Source: Micromonospora halotolerans (GTDB lineage Bacteria > Actinomycetota > Actinomycetes > Mycobacteriales > Micromonosporaceae). Taken from it: 64,000 nucleotides of DNA. Shown piece by piece: positions 34,925 through 44,162 of the stretch. The notes under the pieces are model-generated. The model did not search any database. It was not told where the DNA came from and worked only from the letters and a program-made list of their open reading frames with translations. Position numbers and translations under genes: made by a program. The stretch lies in contig NZ_CP134876.1 of the NCBI RefSeq assembly GCF_032108445.1, forward strand, positions 4,030,001 through 4,094,000. Direction: 5' to 3'. Every line of letters begins with the position of its first letter. Positions within the stretch are counted from its first letter, which is position 1.

Positions 34925-35470
34925 GTGACCGACGACCCGCGCGCCCGCGCCGAACTCGCCCGCGACATCGACGCCACCTGCCGGCTCACCGGCCGGTTCG
35001 TGCTCCGCTCCGGCCGGATCGCCGACGAGTACTTCGACAAGTACCGGTTCGAGGCCGATCCCGTCCTGCTGGACCGGGTCGCCGCCGGCCTGGCCCGGCT
35101 GGTCCCGCCCGGCACCGAGGTGCTGGCCGGCCTGGAGCTGGGCGGCATCCCGGTGGTCACCGCCCTGGCCCGGCACGTCGGGCTGCCCTGCGCGTTCGTC
35201 CGCAAGACCGCCAAGGCGTACGGGACCGCCCGGCTGGCGGAGGGCGCGGACGTCGCCGGGCGGCGGGTGCTGGTGGTCGAGGACGTGGTGACCTCGGGCG
35301 GTCAGGTGGTGCTCTCCACGGGCCAGCTCCGGGAGCTGGGCGCCACGGTCGCGGACGCACTCTGCGTGATCGACCGGGGCGAGGGCGGCACGGAGGCGCT
35401 CGCCGGGCACGGCATCGCGCTGCGCGCCCTGCTCACCCGCGCCGACCTGGACGCCGCCCGCCGAGCCTGA
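34925..35470 (+). CDS. pyrE: Orotate phosphoribosyltransferase-like protein
   Basis: 181 aa. The PRPP-binding motif is RRVLVVEDVVTSGGQVV (about 113-129); upstream are FVLRSGRIADEYFDKYRFEA and AGLELGGIPVVTALA, typical of PyrE. It would make OMP from orotate and PRPP in pyrimidine synthesis. Other pyr genes are not adjacent, so a salvage or paralogous role remains possible. GTG start at 34925. It is divergent from fasR with a 91-bp gap. Confidence 0.88.
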   Translation: MTDDPRARAELARDIDATCRLTGRFVLRSGRIADEYFDKYRFEADPVLLDRVAAGLARLVPPGTEVLAGLELGGIPVVTALARHVGLPCAFVRKTAKAYGTARLAEGADVAGRRVLVVEDVVTSGGQVVLSTGQLRELGATVADALCVIDRGEGGTEALAGHGIALRALLTRADLDAARRA

Positions 35471-35599
35471 CCCGTTCCGGTCCGCCGGCGATCTCCACGG
35501 GTAGCGCTGAACAGCCCGTCGGGCCCGGCCAGTACGGTGTCAGGGCACGTCGGGGTGACGACCGCCCGACGGGCGTGAGGCGAACGTGAGGAGACCGGG

Positions 35600-35932
35600 A
35601 TGGCGCACGGGGAGGCCGAGCACGGCTGCGCCCAGGGCGAGCCCTGCCGACCGGGCCACCACGACCAGCCGGCGCCCGCCAAGCATCCGCGCCGGACGGG
35701 TCTGACCCATCCGGAGCCGGTCGCCGGCTGGGCGCCCGAGCGGGCCGACGACGAGCCGCCGGTGCCCCGCCAGCGAGCCGCCGAGCCGGTGCCGCCGGCC
35801 GGGCCCGAGGCCGAGCCGGCCCAGGGCTGCCGCAGCGACCTGCCCGGCTGGGCGGGCGCCCACCGGCACGGCCCGGTCCGGCCGCGCAGCCGCGCGGTGC
35901 GCCGGGAGAGGCCCCCGCGCCGCTGGTGCTGA
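35600..35932 (+). CDS. Hypothetical disordered Pro/His/Arg-rich protein
   Basis: 110 aa. The frame is supported by GTGAGGAG 7 nt before ATG 35600 and by nearly exclusive G/C at third codon positions. The protein is low complexity: many Pro, Glu, His and Arg, four Cys (HGCAQGEPC near the start), no hydrophobic segment, and a basic C-terminus. It lies 130 bp after pyrE and 36 bp before an oxidoreductase gene. No family is recognised; it could be Micromonosporaceae-specific or an over-prediction. Confidence 0.5.
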   Translation: MAHGEAEHGCAQGEPCRPGHHDQPAPAKHPRRTGLTHPEPVAGWAPERADDEPPVPRQRAAEPVPPAGPEAEPAQGCRSDLPGWAGAHRHGPVRPRSRAVRRERPPRRWC

Positions 35933-35968
35933 CCGCGCGGCCGCCGTCCGGCGGCTAGCCTGGGCGGG

Positions 35969-36895
35969 GTGAAGGCGATCGCGATCGACGCGTACGGCCC
36001 GGTCGACCGGCTCGCCCTGCGCGAGTTGCCCACGCCGCCGGTGGGGCCGGACACGGTCCTGGTCCGGGTGCGCACCGCCGGGGTGAACCCGGTCGACGGG
36101 AAGATCCGCGAGGGGAACCTGGCCGCCCTGATGCCGACCCACTTCCCGCTGGTGCCGGGCTGGGACGCCGCCGGGGTGGTCGAGGCGGTCGGGCCGGCGG
36201 TCGCCGGGTTCGCCGTCGGTGACGAGGTGATCGGTTACGTCCGGCGCGACGACGTGCAGCACGGCACGTACGCGGAGCTGGTTCCGGCTCCGGAGCGGTG
36301 CCTGGCCGACAAGCCGGTGCAGGCGTCCTGGGCCGAGGCGGGCGGGCTGCCGCTGGCCGGGCTCACCGCGTACCAGGCGTTGCAGCTGGCCCGCACGGGC
36401 GCGGGCGACACGGTGCTGGTGCACGGCGCGTCCGGCGGGGTGGGGCACCTGGCGGTGCAGCTGGCCCGGGCGCTCGGCGCCGGCCGGGTGATCGGCACGG
36501 CGAGCGAGGCCAACCACGACTTCGTCCGGTCGCTGGGCGCCGAGCCGGTCAGCTACGGCGACGGCCTGCTGGACCGGGTCCGCGCGGTCGCGCCCGACGG
36601 GGTGGACGTGGCGCTGGACCTGTTCGGCGGTGACGCGCTGGACGTCTCCGCCGAGCTGCTGACCCGGCCCGCGCGGCTGATCTCCACGGCCGACCCGGAG
36701 CACGTCACCCGGCTCGGCGGCAGCTACGTCTTCGTGAAGCCGTCCACGGCCGACCTGAGCGTGCTGGCCGGGCTGGTCGACGCCGGCCGGCTCGCCGTGC
36801 ACGTGACCCGGACGTTCCCGCTGGCCGAGGCGGCCGAGGCGCAGCGCCTGGTGGCGGCGGGACACGTCCGGGGCAAGGTCGTGCTGGAGGTCTGA
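35969..36895 (+). CDS. NADP-dependent quinone-oxidoreductase-like MDR protein
   Basis: 308 aa, zinc-free medium-chain dehydrogenase/reductase. The catalytic domain begins MKAIAIDAYGPVDRL and has RVRTAGVNPVDGKIREG; the Rossmann motif is VLVHGASGGVGHLAVQLA (about 150-167). No zinc Cys cluster is visible, matching the quinone oxidoreductase branch that reduces quinones or enals with NADPH. GTG start at 35969. It converges with the membrane protein gene 10 bp away. Confidence 0.9.
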   Translation: MKAIAIDAYGPVDRLALRELPTPPVGPDTVLVRVRTAGVNPVDGKIREGNLAALMPTHFPLVPGWDAAGVVEAVGPAVAGFAVGDEVIGYVRRDDVQHGTYAELVPAPERCLADKPVQASWAEAGGLPLAGLTAYQALQLARTGAGDTVLVHGASGGVGHLAVQLARALGAGRVIGTASEANHDFVRSLGAEPVSYGDGLLDRVRAVAPDGVDVALDLFGGDALDVSAELLTRPARLISTADPEHVTRLGGSYVFVKPSTADLSVLAGLVDAGRLAVHVTRTFPLAEAAEAQRLVAAGHVRGKVVLEV

Positions 36896-36904
36896 GGCCG
36901 GTGG

Positions 36905-37567
36905 TCAGCGGGTGCGGCGCCGCACCAGCAGCGCGATGCCGGCCAGCCCGGCGGTGATGACCACCATGACCCCGACGTTGAGCAGCAGCAGCCGCTGGAG
37001 CTCGCCGAGCGCGCTGTCGATGTCCTGCACCGGGTCGAGCGCCTCCTCCGGGATGACCCGCTCGCCGCCGCCGATGCCGCCGCTGAGCGTGTCGAACTGC
37101 CGCTCCAGCGGCACCCCCACGGTGCGCAGCGTCTCGGACATGTTGAGCCGGCCGAAGAACCAGCCGGCCCGGGTCTTGCTCAGGTCGGGCTGCTTGGCCG
37201 GCCGGTAGACGCGGGGGCCGCCCTTGGCGAGCGGGTAGAGGTCGTAGGTCTTCGTGGCCGTGCCCGCGACGAACAGCACGACCGTGTACTTCGGGCCGAG
37301 GTCCTTGGCCGCCGGGCCGCGCTGCTGGCCGCTGGCGCCCAGCCACTTGACCTGGTCGACGACCATGTTCACCTCGGCGGGCCGGGTGTCCGCGCGCAGT
37401 TTCAGCGGCTGGTCGAGTCGGTGGCCGGTGATGTCCACACCGGCCGGTGCGAGCTTCGGCTTGGGTGCCGCCTGCACGGGCGTCGCGCCGACGAGGGCCA
37501 GCGAGCACGCCGTCGCCACCACCATCCCGGCCACGGCCGCCAGCAGCCGCCTCACCTTTCGGACCAT
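36905..37567 (-). CDS. Hypothetical exported protein with C-terminal membrane anchor
   Basis: 220 aa. The signal peptide is residues 1-34 (RRLLAAVAGMVVATACSLAL, cleavage near VQA). An extracellular domain has ADTRPAEVNMVVDQVKWLG and TKTYDLYPLAKGGPRVY. A C-terminal TM helix (about 193-214, NVGVMVVITAGLAGIALLV) is followed by RRRTR. ATG 37567 has CGAGGAGG 5 nt upstream. It is divergent from the CopC-like gene with ~220 bp between; co-regulation is possible. No known family. Confidence 0.75.
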   Translation of the reverse strand: MVRKVRRLLAAVAGMVVATACSLALVGATPVQAAPKPKLAPAGVDITGHRLDQPLKLRADTRPAEVNMVVDQVKWLGASGQQRGPAAKDLGPKYTVVLFVAGTATKTYDLYPLAKGGPRVYRPAKQPDLSKTRAGWFFGRLNMSETLRTVGVPLERQFDTLSGGIGGGERVIPEEALDPVQDIDSALGELQRLLLLNVGVMVVITAGLAGIALLVRRRTR

Positions 37568-37789
37568 CGCCGCCTCCTCGCCCCGTTCGATGGGTGGCTT
37601 CCGCTGCAGGTCGCGCTGGGTCGGCCGAGGGGTGGTCGCCGGGCGCGGACCGGCGTCCACCTCAAAGACTCCGCAGAACGGCGCTAGGTTGCACTCGCCG
37701 GAAGAGTATTTGGAACTATGTGCGATCTGCGACCGACCAACACAGCGGCCGATGATCAGCGGCCGGATCGTACCCGGATGGAGGAGTTC

Positions 37790-38383
37790 ATGGGGGGCAG
37801 GGTTCGTGTGGCGCGGGGCTGGTCGGTGGTGCTCGGGGTGGTGGCCGCGGTGTCGGTGCTGCTGCCGGCCGCGCCGGCGGCCGCGCACAACTCGCTGACC
37901 GGCAGCGACCCGAAGAACGGGGCCCGGCTGGCCACCGCGCCGAAGCGGGTCGAGCTGACGTTCCTCGCCGCACCGGCGCCCGCCACGACGAAGATCACAA
38001 TCACCGGGCCGGACAACGTGGCGGCCGCGGGTGGCGCGCCGACGTTCGCCGGCAAACGGGTGAGTGTGCCGTTCACCCCGGGCGAGGCCGGCCTCTACAT
38101 CGTGGCCTACCGGGTCGGCTCGACCGACGGCCATCCGGTCAGCGGGGAGATCCGCTTCACCCTCACCACCGGCACGGCCGCCGCCCCGCCGTCGGCCACT
38201 CCCGCCGCGACCGGCGCCGCCCCGAGCACCCCACCCACGACGTCCGGGGTGAGCCCCACGCCCGCCGCCGACGAGGCCGAGGACGACGGGGGTACGGGGT
38301 GGCTGTGGGCGGTCGGCGCGGCCGTGGTGCTGGTCGCGCTGGGCGCCGGCCTGCTGCTGCGCCGCCGGTCCACCCGCGGCTGA
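37790..38383 (+). CDS. CopC-domain copper-resistance-like protein
   Basis: 197 aa. The signal peptide ends before AHNSLTGSDPKNGARL, so the mature protein starts with His, the N-terminal copper ligand of CopC. The CopC beta-barrel runs to ~120 and contains YRVGSTDGHPVSGEIRF with the second conserved His. A Thr/Pro/Ala linker and a C-terminal TM helix (LWAVGAAVVLVALGAGLLL) with RRR follow, the YcnJ/CopC-anchored layout. GGAGGAG 3 nt before ATG 37790 fixes the start. No CopD is adjacent. Probable periplasm-like copper binding at the cell surface. Confidence 0.88.
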   Translation: MGGRVRVARGWSVVLGVVAAVSVLLPAAPAAAHNSLTGSDPKNGARLATAPKRVELTFLAAPAPATTKITITGPDNVAAAGGAPTFAGKRVSVPFTPGEAGLYIVAYRVGSTDGHPVSGEIRFTLTTGTAAAPPSATPAATGAAPSTPPTTSGVSPTPAADEAEDDGGTGWLWAVGAAVVLVALGAGLLLRRRSTRG

Positions 38384-38394
38384 CGCGGATACGC

Positions 38395-38426
38395 GAGGGG
38401 CCCGCCGGACGACCGGCGGGCCCCTC
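38395..38426. terminator. Bidirectional hairpin terminator
   Basis: A perfect 14-bp stem GAGGGGCCCGCCGG / CCGGCGGGCCCCTC with loop ACGA sits between the convergent CopC-like gene and gltX. Confidence 0.85.
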
Positions 38427-38438
38427 GGCGAGCCGGGG

Positions 38439-39848
38439 TCAGAACAGGCGCACCCGGGCGGCCCGCAGCCGGGTCAGGGTGCGGTCGCGGCCGAGCACCT
38501 CCAGCGACTCGAACAGCGGCAGGCCGACGGTGCGGCCGGTGACCGCGACGCGGACCGGCGCCTGCGCCTTGCCCAGCTTCAGGCCGCGCTCCGCGCCGAC
38601 CGCCTCCAACGTGGACTTGAGCGAGCCGGCGTCCCAGGACTCCAGGGTCTCGAACGCGGCGATCGCCGCGTCCAGCAGGTCGGCCGCCCCCTCCTTCATG
38701 GCCTTGGCCCAGGCCCCCTCGTCGATCAGCGGGTCGGCCAGGAAGAGGAAGTCGACGTTCGGCACGATCTCGGCGAGCACCGCGATCCGGGTCTGCGCCA
38801 GCGGCGCGACCGCGGCGAACGCGGCGGGGTCGAACTCCTCCGGCTGCCACGGCGGCGGGGCGATCGTGTCGGTGCCGGTCAGCCACGGCTGGCAGGCCGC
38901 CACGAACTCCTCGACCGGCAGCGCCCGGATGTAGTCGCCGTTGAACGCGCGCAGCTTCTTCTCGTCGAAGAAGGCGGGGGAGGGGTTCACCTCCTCCAGC
39001 CGGAACTCCTCCTCGATCACCGACCAGGGCACGATCTCCCGGTCGCCCGAGGGGGCCCAGCCGAGCAGCATGAGGTAGTTGCGCATCGCCTCGGCGAGGT
39101 AGCCCTCGTCCCGGTACGCCTCCAGGGCGACCTTGTCCCGCCGCTTGGAGAGCTTCTGCCGCTTCTCGTTGACCACCACCGGCACGTGCGCCCAGACCGG
39201 CGGCTTGACCCCGAGCGCGTCCCAGAGCAGCTGCTGCTTCGGCGTGTTGGGCAGGTGCTCCTCGGCCCGGATCACGTGGGTGATCCCCATGGTCATGTCG
39301 TCGACCACGTTGGCCAGCAGGAAGACCGGTGAGCCGTCGCCGCGGGCGATGACGAAGTCCTCGATCAGCTTGTTCTCGAAGGTCGGCTCGCCGCGGATCA
39401 GGTCGACCACCACGGTCTCGCCCTCGTCCGGGGTCCGGAAGCGCAGCGCCCGCCCCTCGCCCGGGCCGAGCCCCTTGTCGCGGTGGAAGCCGTCGTAGCC
39501 CTGGTACTGCGAGCCGGTGCGCGCCTGCACGTCCTCGCGGGTGCAGTCGCAGTAGTACGCCCGGCCGCCCTCGTAGAGCCGCTGCGCGGCGGCCCGGTGC
39601 TCACCCGCGTAGGAGGACTGGAAGTACGGGCCCTCGTAGCTGCCCCGGGCGATGCCGATCCAGTCGAGCGCGGAGAGGATGCCCTCGGTCCACTCGGGCT
39701 TGTTGCGGGCCGCGTCGGTGTCCTCGATGCGGAGCACGAACACCCCGCCCTGCTGCTTGGCGTAGATCCAGTTCTGCAGGGCCGAGCGGGCGCCGCCGAC
39801 GTGGAACATTCCGGTCGGGGAGGGGGCGAAGCGTACACGTACCGTCAC
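38439..39848 (-). CDS. gltX: Glutamyl-tRNA synthetase
   Basis: 469-aa class I synthetase. The HIGH-like motif is [15 protein letters not shown] (about 8-22) and the KMSKS-like motif [12 protein letters not shown] (about 242-253). Anticodon-binding helices occupy the C-terminal half. Length is standard. In actinobacteria lacking GlnRS it also charges tRNA-Gln for amidation. GTG at 39848 gives the normal N-terminus [11 protein letters not shown]. It is on the same strand as the MFS-GH1 pair, 49 bp downstream of it. Confidence 0.96.
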   Translation of the reverse strand: MTVRVRFAPSPTGMFHVGGARSALQNWIYAKQQGGVFVLRIEDTDAARNKPEWTEGILSALDWIGIARGSYEGPYFQSSYAGEHRAAAQRLYEGGRAYYCDCTREDVQARTGSQYQGYDGFHRDKGLGPGEGRALRFRTPDEGETVVVDLIRGEPTFENKLIEDFVIARGDGSPVFLLANVVDDMTMGITHVIRAEEHLPNTPKQQLLWDALGVKPPVWAHVPVVVNEKRQKLSKRRDKVALEAYRDEGYLAEAMRNYLMLLGWAPSGDREIVPWSVIEEEFRLEEVNPSPAFFDEKKLRAFNGDYIRALPVEEFVAACQPWLTGTDTIAPPPWQPEEFDPAAFAAVAPLAQTRIAVLAEIVPNVDFLFLADPLIDEGAWAKAMKEGAADLLDAAIAAFETLESWDAGSLKSTLEAVGAERGLKLGKAQAPVRVAVTGRTVGLPLFESLEVLGRDRTLTRLRAARVRLF

Positions 39849-39897
39849 GCCCCCCAGCCTACGGCGGGCCGCGACCGCTTTCCGGCAGGGGGCCGGT

Positions 39898-41175
39898 TCA
39901 GGGCACCGCCTTGATCTTCACGACCAGGGCGCTACCGACCAGGGTGACCGCCGCGGTGACCGCGTACAGGGTGGGGTAGCCGCCCAGGTGGACCACGATC
40001 GGGGCGGAGAGCGCCGGGCCGAGCACCTGCGGCGCCGAGTTGGCGATGTTGATCACGCCGAGGTCCTTGGCCCGGTCGGTGGCGGCCGGCAGCACCTGGG
40101 TGATCAGCGCGGCGTCGACGGCCAGGTAGACCCCGTAGCCGGCGCCGAGCAGCAGCGCGGCGACGATCGCCATGGGCCAGGTCGGGGCCACCGCGAGGAG
40201 CGTGGCCGCCACCGCCATGATCAGCCCGGAGACGATCACGAAGACCTTGCGCCGGCCCGAGCGGTCGGAGATCCGCCCGGCCACCACGGCGGTGAGCATC
40301 ATGCCCAGCGTGTAGAGCAGGATCAGCACCAGCAGGGAGCCCTCGGGGTCAGCCACCCGCACCCCGTCGGTCAGGAAGTAGAGCAGGTAGAGCGTGCCCA
40401 GCGCGTTGCCGGTCTGCACCAGGAACCGGGTGAACCAGGCCCAGGCGAAGTCGGGGTGCCGGCGCGGGCTGATCCACATCGAGGCGAGCAGCGCGCGCGG
40501 CCGCAGCGGCGACCGGTGCTCCCGGGGCAGCGGGTCGTCCTGGGTGAGCAGCGCGAACGGCAGGGACAGCAGCAGCACCGCGAGCGCGATGGCGGCGTAC
40601 CCGGCGGCGTTGCCGGTGACCACGGCGGTGACCAGCACCGCGCCGACGACCAGGCCGAGCGCCTGCGGGATGCCCACCCAGCCGGAGACGCCGCCGCGCT
40701 GCGCCACCGGCACCCGGTCCGGGATGGCGGCGGTCAGGCTGGCCAGCATGGCGTTGAAGCAGACCTGGGCGGCGACCCAGGCCGCCGCCACCCCGGCGAT
40801 GCTGTCCTGCCGGGCCAGCACCACCAGGAAGAGCGCGCCGACCACCGCGCCCGTGGCGGTCCAGACGTGCCGACGACCGAGGTGCCGGTTCGCCAGGCGC
40901 AGCGAGGTCCGGTCGGACAGCGCCCCGGCGAGCGGGTTCGCCAGCACGGCGGCGAGCGCGCCGAGGCCGGTGACCACCGCCAGCATGGCCTCCTTGTCGC
41001 CCGGCGCGATCCGCTCCACCTGCTGCGGCAACAGCACCTGGATCGGGGTGAAGAAGGCCATCCAGACGCCCAGGTTGGCCGCGAAGATCAGCGCGATCCA
41101 GCTCCGCCGCACCGGCACGGTCGGCTCGGCGAGCGCCGCCGGCAGCGAGGCCGGCGTCGGGTTGACGGTGGTCAT
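39898..41175 (-). CDS. MFS transporter, probable oligosaccharide/sugar carrier
   Basis: 425 aa, about 12 TM helices, resembling the SLC45/sucrose-type and GPH-like MFS carriers. It has [20 protein letters not shown] early, the A-motif [11 protein letters not shown], and a second-half equivalent [11 protein letters not shown]. The start ATG overlaps the stop of the beta-glucosidase gene (ATGA), so the two are translationally coupled. Uptake of beta-glucosides or cello-oligosaccharides for the glucosidase is the natural reading, but transport specificity is not visible. Confidence 0.88.
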   Translation of the reverse strand: MTTVNPTPASLPAALAEPTVPVRRSWIALIFAANLGVWMAFFTPIQVLLPQQVERIAPGDKEAMLAVVTGLGALAAVLANPLAGALSDRTSLRLANRHLGRRHVWTATGAVVGALFLVVLARQDSIAGVAAAWVAAQVCFNAMLASLTAAIPDRVPVAQRGGVSGWVGIPQALGLVVGAVLVTAVVTGNAAGYAAIALAVLLLSLPFALLTQDDPLPREHRSPLRPRALLASMWISPRRHPDFAWAWFTRFLVQTGNALGTLYLLYFLTDGVRVADPEGSLLVLILLYTLGMMLTAVVAGRISDRSGRRKVFVIVSGLIMAVAATLLAVAPTWPMAIVAALLLGAGYGVYLAVDAALITQVLPAATDRAKDLGVINIANSAPQVLGPALSAPIVVHLGGYPTLYAVTAAVTLVGSALVVKIKAVP

Positions 41176-42503
41176 CGCCGGACCAGGTCCCGGAACCAGG
41201 CGTACGACGACTTCGGGGTGCGCCGCTGGGTGGGGTAGTCGACGTGCACCAGGCCGAACCGCTTGGTGAAGCCCTCGGCCCACTCCCAGTTGTCCAGCAG
41301 CGACCAGACGAAGTACCCGGTCACCGGCACCCCGGCGGTCAGCGCCTCGTGCACGGCGCGCAGGTGCCCGTCCAGGTACGCGATGCGCTCCGGGTCGGGC
41401 ACGCGGCCGTCGGCGTCCGGGACGTCGTCGTACGCGCAGCCGCTCTCGGTGATCTGGATCGGCGGCAGCGCGTCGCCGTAGCGCTGGTGGAGCTGGAGGA
41501 GCAGCTCGCGCAGCCCGTCCGGGACCACCGGCCAGTCGAAGGCGGTCCTCGGGTAACCCTCCAGCGGCACCATCTCGAACGGCAGCGGCGAGTCCTCGTC
41601 GGCCGGGACGCGGATGCCGGTCGGGTTGTAGTAGTTGACCCCGAGCACGTCGATCGGTGCGGCGATCACGTCGAGGTCACCGGCCCGGACCACGGCCGGG
41701 TCGAAGCCCGGCTCCTCGGGATACCCGAGGCCGAGCAGCGGGTCGGTGAAGAGCCGGTTGTGCAGCGCGTCGTACGCCGCCCCGGCGGCCCGGTCGGCGT
41801 CGGTCTCCCCGGCCAGCCGCACGGGTGAGTAGTTGTTGGCGATGGCCACCGGGCTGGTGCTGCGGGCGCGCAGCGCGGAGACCGCGAGGCCGTGCCCGAG
41901 GAGCTGGTGGTGGGCCACCGGGAAGGCGTCGAAGAGCAGCATCCGGCCGGGGGCGTGCGCGCCCGTGCCGTGGCCGAGGCTCATGTGGACGAACGGCTCG
42001 TTCAGGGTGATCCAGAGCTTCACCCGGTCGCCGAGGCGGGTGGCGACCAGGTCGGCGTACTCGGCGAAGCGGTGGGCGGTGTCCCGGTTCAGCCAGCCGC
42101 CGGCGTCCTCCAGGGCCTGCGGCAGGTCCCAGTGGAAGAGGGTGGCCACCGGGTCCACGCCGGCGGCGAGCAGGGCGTCCACCAGCCGGTCGTAGAAGTC
42201 CAGCCCGGCCGCGTTGGCCGGGCCCGCGCCGGTGGGCTGGACCCGGGGCCAGGCGATCGAGAACCGGTACGCCGAGACGCCCAGCCCGGCCAGCAGCCCG
42301 ACGTCCTCGGCGTACCGGTGGTAGTGGTCGCACGCCTCGTCGCCGGTGCTGCCGTCGACGATCCGGCCGGGGGAGTGGGCGAAGGTGTCCCAGATGGACG
42401 GCCCCCGGCCGCCGGCGGTGACCGCCCCCTCGATCTGGTACGCGGACGTGGACACCCCCCACCGGAAGCCGGCGGGGAACTCGGGCATCGGCGCGCTCGT
42501 CAT
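41172..42503 (-). CDS. bglC: GH1 beta-glucosidase
   Basis: 443-aa cytoplasmic glycosidase (no signal peptide), GH1 (beta/alpha)8 barrel. The N-terminal PAGFRWGVSTSAYQIEGAV, acid/base Glu in WITLNEPFVHMSLGHG (about 168) and nucleophile Glu in QITESGCAYDD (about 350; TESG in place of the common TENG) are all present. It hydrolyses cellobiose or other beta-glucosides taken up by the cell. ATG 42503 has GGGAGGGCGA upstream. It is first in a coupled pair with the MFS carrier. Unlike Streptomyces bglC, no full CebR box is seen upstream. Confidence 0.94.
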   Translation of the reverse strand: MTSAPMPEFPAGFRWGVSTSAYQIEGAVTAGGRGPSIWDTFAHSPGRIVDGSTGDEACDHYHRYAEDVGLLAGLGVSAYRFSIAWPRVQPTGAGPANAAGLDFYDRLVDALLAAGVDPVATLFHWDLPQALEDAGGWLNRDTAHRFAEYADLVATRLGDRVKLWITLNEPFVHMSLGHGTGAHAPGRMLLFDAFPVAHHQLLGHGLAVSALRARSTSPVAIANNYSPVRLAGETDADRAAGAAYDALHNRLFTDPLLGLGYPEEPGFDPAVVRAGDLDVIAAPIDVLGVNYYNPTGIRVPADEDSPLPFEMVPLEGYPRTAFDWPVVPDGLRELLLQLHQRYGDALPPIQITESGCAYDDVPDADGRVPDPERIAYLDGHLRAVHEALTAGVPVTGYFVWSLLDNWEWAEGFTKRFGLVHVDYPTQRRTPKSSYAWFRDLVRR

Positions 42504-42518
42504 TCGCCCTCCCAGAAA

Positions 42519-42535
42519 CGCGAAGCGTGCTCGCG
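42519..42535. promoter_or_regulatory. Short inverted repeat upstream of the beta-glucosidase gene
   Basis: CGCGA and TCGCG flank 7 bp (AGCGTGC) 16-32 bp upstream of the beta-glucosidase start. It is a weak candidate for a LacI-type operator; five-base GC-rich arms can arise by chance. Confidence 0.25.
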
Positions 42536-42690
42536 ACTCTAGGGCCCGGGCGGTCGCCGCGCCATAGGCCGGCAAAGGCAGGCAAGGCAAGGGTTTTCGG
42601 CGTGTCTTTTCCGAACCCGTCCGCTTAAGTCCGATTTACACATAGAGTGCCGAATATCGCGGATGTGTTTTAAGTGGGGGAAAGATAGAC

Positions 42691-43137
42691 ATGATCCTCG
42701 TGGAGCGCAGTGCGCACGTGGTGGCACCGGTGGAAGCGGTCTGGGACGTCGTCCAGCGGGCCGAGCAGTTGCCGGCCTGGCTGGCGGGGGTCCGCGCGGC
42801 CGAGGTCCTCTCGGGGGAGGGGTTCGGCCGGCGACAACTGGTCCAGGCCGGGCGAGGCGCGGCGCACGAGGCCGAGGTGATCGCCTACCAGGAGCCCACC
42901 CTCATCGGGTGGCGCGAACGGGCCCGGGGCGCCGGCGCGCGCGCCGAGGCGCGCACCGAGATCTACGTGCAGCTGACCCCGGACGAGGAGGAGGGCGGGA
43001 CCGTCGTGCGGCTCATCGTCGTACGGTGGCCCGCCGGGCCGGTCAAGGCCGCCCTGCTCCGGCTCGGCCTGCGCCGGGTGGGCGCCGATCTGGAGGACTC
43101 GCTGGCCCGGCTGACCGACCTGGCCGCCGTCGGCTGA
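42691..43137 (+). CDS. SRPBCC family protein
   Basis: 148 aa with the START/Bet v1-like fold: VERSAHVVAPVEAVWDVVQR (start), HEAEVIAYQEPTLIGWRER, TEIYVQLTPDEEEGGTVV, and a C-terminal helix VGADLEDSLARLTDLAA. It binds a hydrophobic ligand or acts as a cyclase-like scaffold; unknown partner. ATG 42691 has GGGGGAAAG upstream. It is divergent from the beta-glucosidase gene and ends in a strong hairpin. Confidence 0.82.
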   Translation: MILVERSAHVVAPVEAVWDVVQRAEQLPAWLAGVRAAEVLSGEGFGRRQLVQAGRGAAHEAEVIAYQEPTLIGWRERARGAGARAEARTEIYVQLTPDEEEGGTVVRLIVVRWPAGPVKAALLRLGLRRVGADLEDSLARLTDLAAVG

Positions 43138-43168
43138 CCGAGCCTGTTCCGGCGTCGCCCGCGATGGT

Positions 43169-43205
43169 GATGGTCCGGCGTCCCCGCCAGGGACGCCGGA
43201 CCATC
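43169..43205 (+). terminator. Hairpin terminator after the SRPBCC gene
   Basis: A perfect 16-bp stem starting GATGGTCCGGCGTCCC with a CGCCA loop, 32 bp after the stop codon. Confidence 0.85.
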
Positions 43206-43324
43206 GTCGGCTTCCGCGCCCTTCCGCCGCTCCCGGCTCGCCCGAGGGCGGTACGCGAGACGCCCCCTCTGCCGGCCGCAGAACGCCCCACCCCCGGCCG
43301 CGCGGCGCCCCTAGCCTGGTCCGG

Positions 43325-44029
43325 GTGACCACGGAACGACTCCATCCCCGGCTGCACCGCCTCGCCCTCGGCGCCTTCCAGGCGTACCTCTGGGCCGACG
43401 ACGACGGGCTCACCCTGGTCGACACCGGGCCCGCGGGGTCGGGGCCGGCCATCGCGGCCGCCCTGCGCGGCCTCGGCCACGCGCCCGGCGACCTGCGCCG
43501 GATCGTCCTCACCCACTTCCACGACGACCACGCGGGCGCCGCCGCCGAGGTGGCCGCGTGGGGCGACGTGGAGGTGGTCGCGCACGCCGCAGAGGCCCCG
43601 GTCCTGCGCGGCGAGCGACCCGGCCCGCCTTCGGCCTTCGCCCCCGCCGAGCGCGACCTGCACGCCCGGTTGGCGGCCGGGCTGCCTCCGGCCCCACCGG
43701 TACGCGTCGACCGCGAGGTCACCGACGGCGACCTCCTCGACCTCGGCGGCGGCGCGCGGGTGGTGGCGACCCCCGGTCACACCGACGGCAGCATCGCCCT
43801 GCACCTGCCCGCGCACCGGGTGCTCTTCACCGGAGACATCGCCGCCGAGCACGGCGGTCAGGTGATCTTCGGGGTCTTCCACGTCGACCGCCGGGCGGCG
43901 GCGGGCTCGTTCCGACGCCTGGCCGCCCTCGACGACGTCGACCTGGCCTGCTTCGGCCACGGTGAACCCGTCCTCGGCGGCGCGGGCGACCGCCTCCGCG
44001 CCGTCACCGCCACCCTCACCGAACTCTGA
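43325..44029 (+). CDS. Metallo-beta-lactamase-fold hydrolase
   Basis: 234 aa. The binuclear-metal motif is TLTHFHDDHAG-like: VLTHFHDDHAGAAAEV (about 61-76). The third His is in VATPGHTDGSIALHL (about 149) and the bridging Asp in VLFTGDIAAEHGG. The last His is in LACFGHGEPVLGG. These are the residues of glyoxalase II, lactonase and related hydrolases; the substrate is unknown. GTG start at 43325. The palindromic repeat pair follows the gene. Confidence 0.9.
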   Translation: MTTERLHPRLHRLALGAFQAYLWADDDGLTLVDTGPAGSGPAIAAALRGLGHAPGDLRRIVLTHFHDDHAGAAAEVAAWGDVEVVAHAAEAPVLRGERPGPPSAFAPAERDLHARLAAGLPPAPPVRVDREVTDGDLLDLGGGARVVATPGHTDGSIALHLPAHRVLFTGDIAAEHGGQVIFGVFHVDRRAAAGSFRRLAALDDVDLACFGHGEPVLGGAGDRLRAVTATLTEL

Positions 44030-44049
44030 CGCGCCCTCCCGGCAGGGGT

Positions 44050-44102
44050 GTTAGAAGGGGGCCCCTTCTCTACCGGAGGCGTTAAGAAGGGGCCCCTCCT
44101 TT
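44050..44102. repeat. Pair of GGGGCCCC-centred palindromes (probable dispersed intergenic repeat)
   Basis: Two similar palindromes stand head to tail: AGAAGGGG-G-CCCCTTCT (44053-44069) and AAGAAGGGG/CCCCTCCTT (44084-44101, one mismatch). Each is preceded by GTTA or TTA, and CTACCGGAGGC lies between. Similar GTTAAGAAGGGGCCCC elements recur between genes in Micromonospora genomes as I remember them, so this is probably a member of a repeat family and may also terminate transcription from both sides. Confidence 0.65.
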
Positions 44103-44117
44103 CCGGGCCGAAAAAGG

Positions 44118-44151
44118 CGGAGGGCCCGCCGCCGAAGCGCCGGGCCCTCCG
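44118..44151 (-). terminator. Terminator of aceE
   Basis: An 11-bp perfect stem CGGAGGGCCCG / CGGGCCCTCCG around a 12-nt loop lies 12 bp after the aceE stop codon. Confidence 0.75.
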
Positions 44152-44162
44152 TGGTGGTGCAC

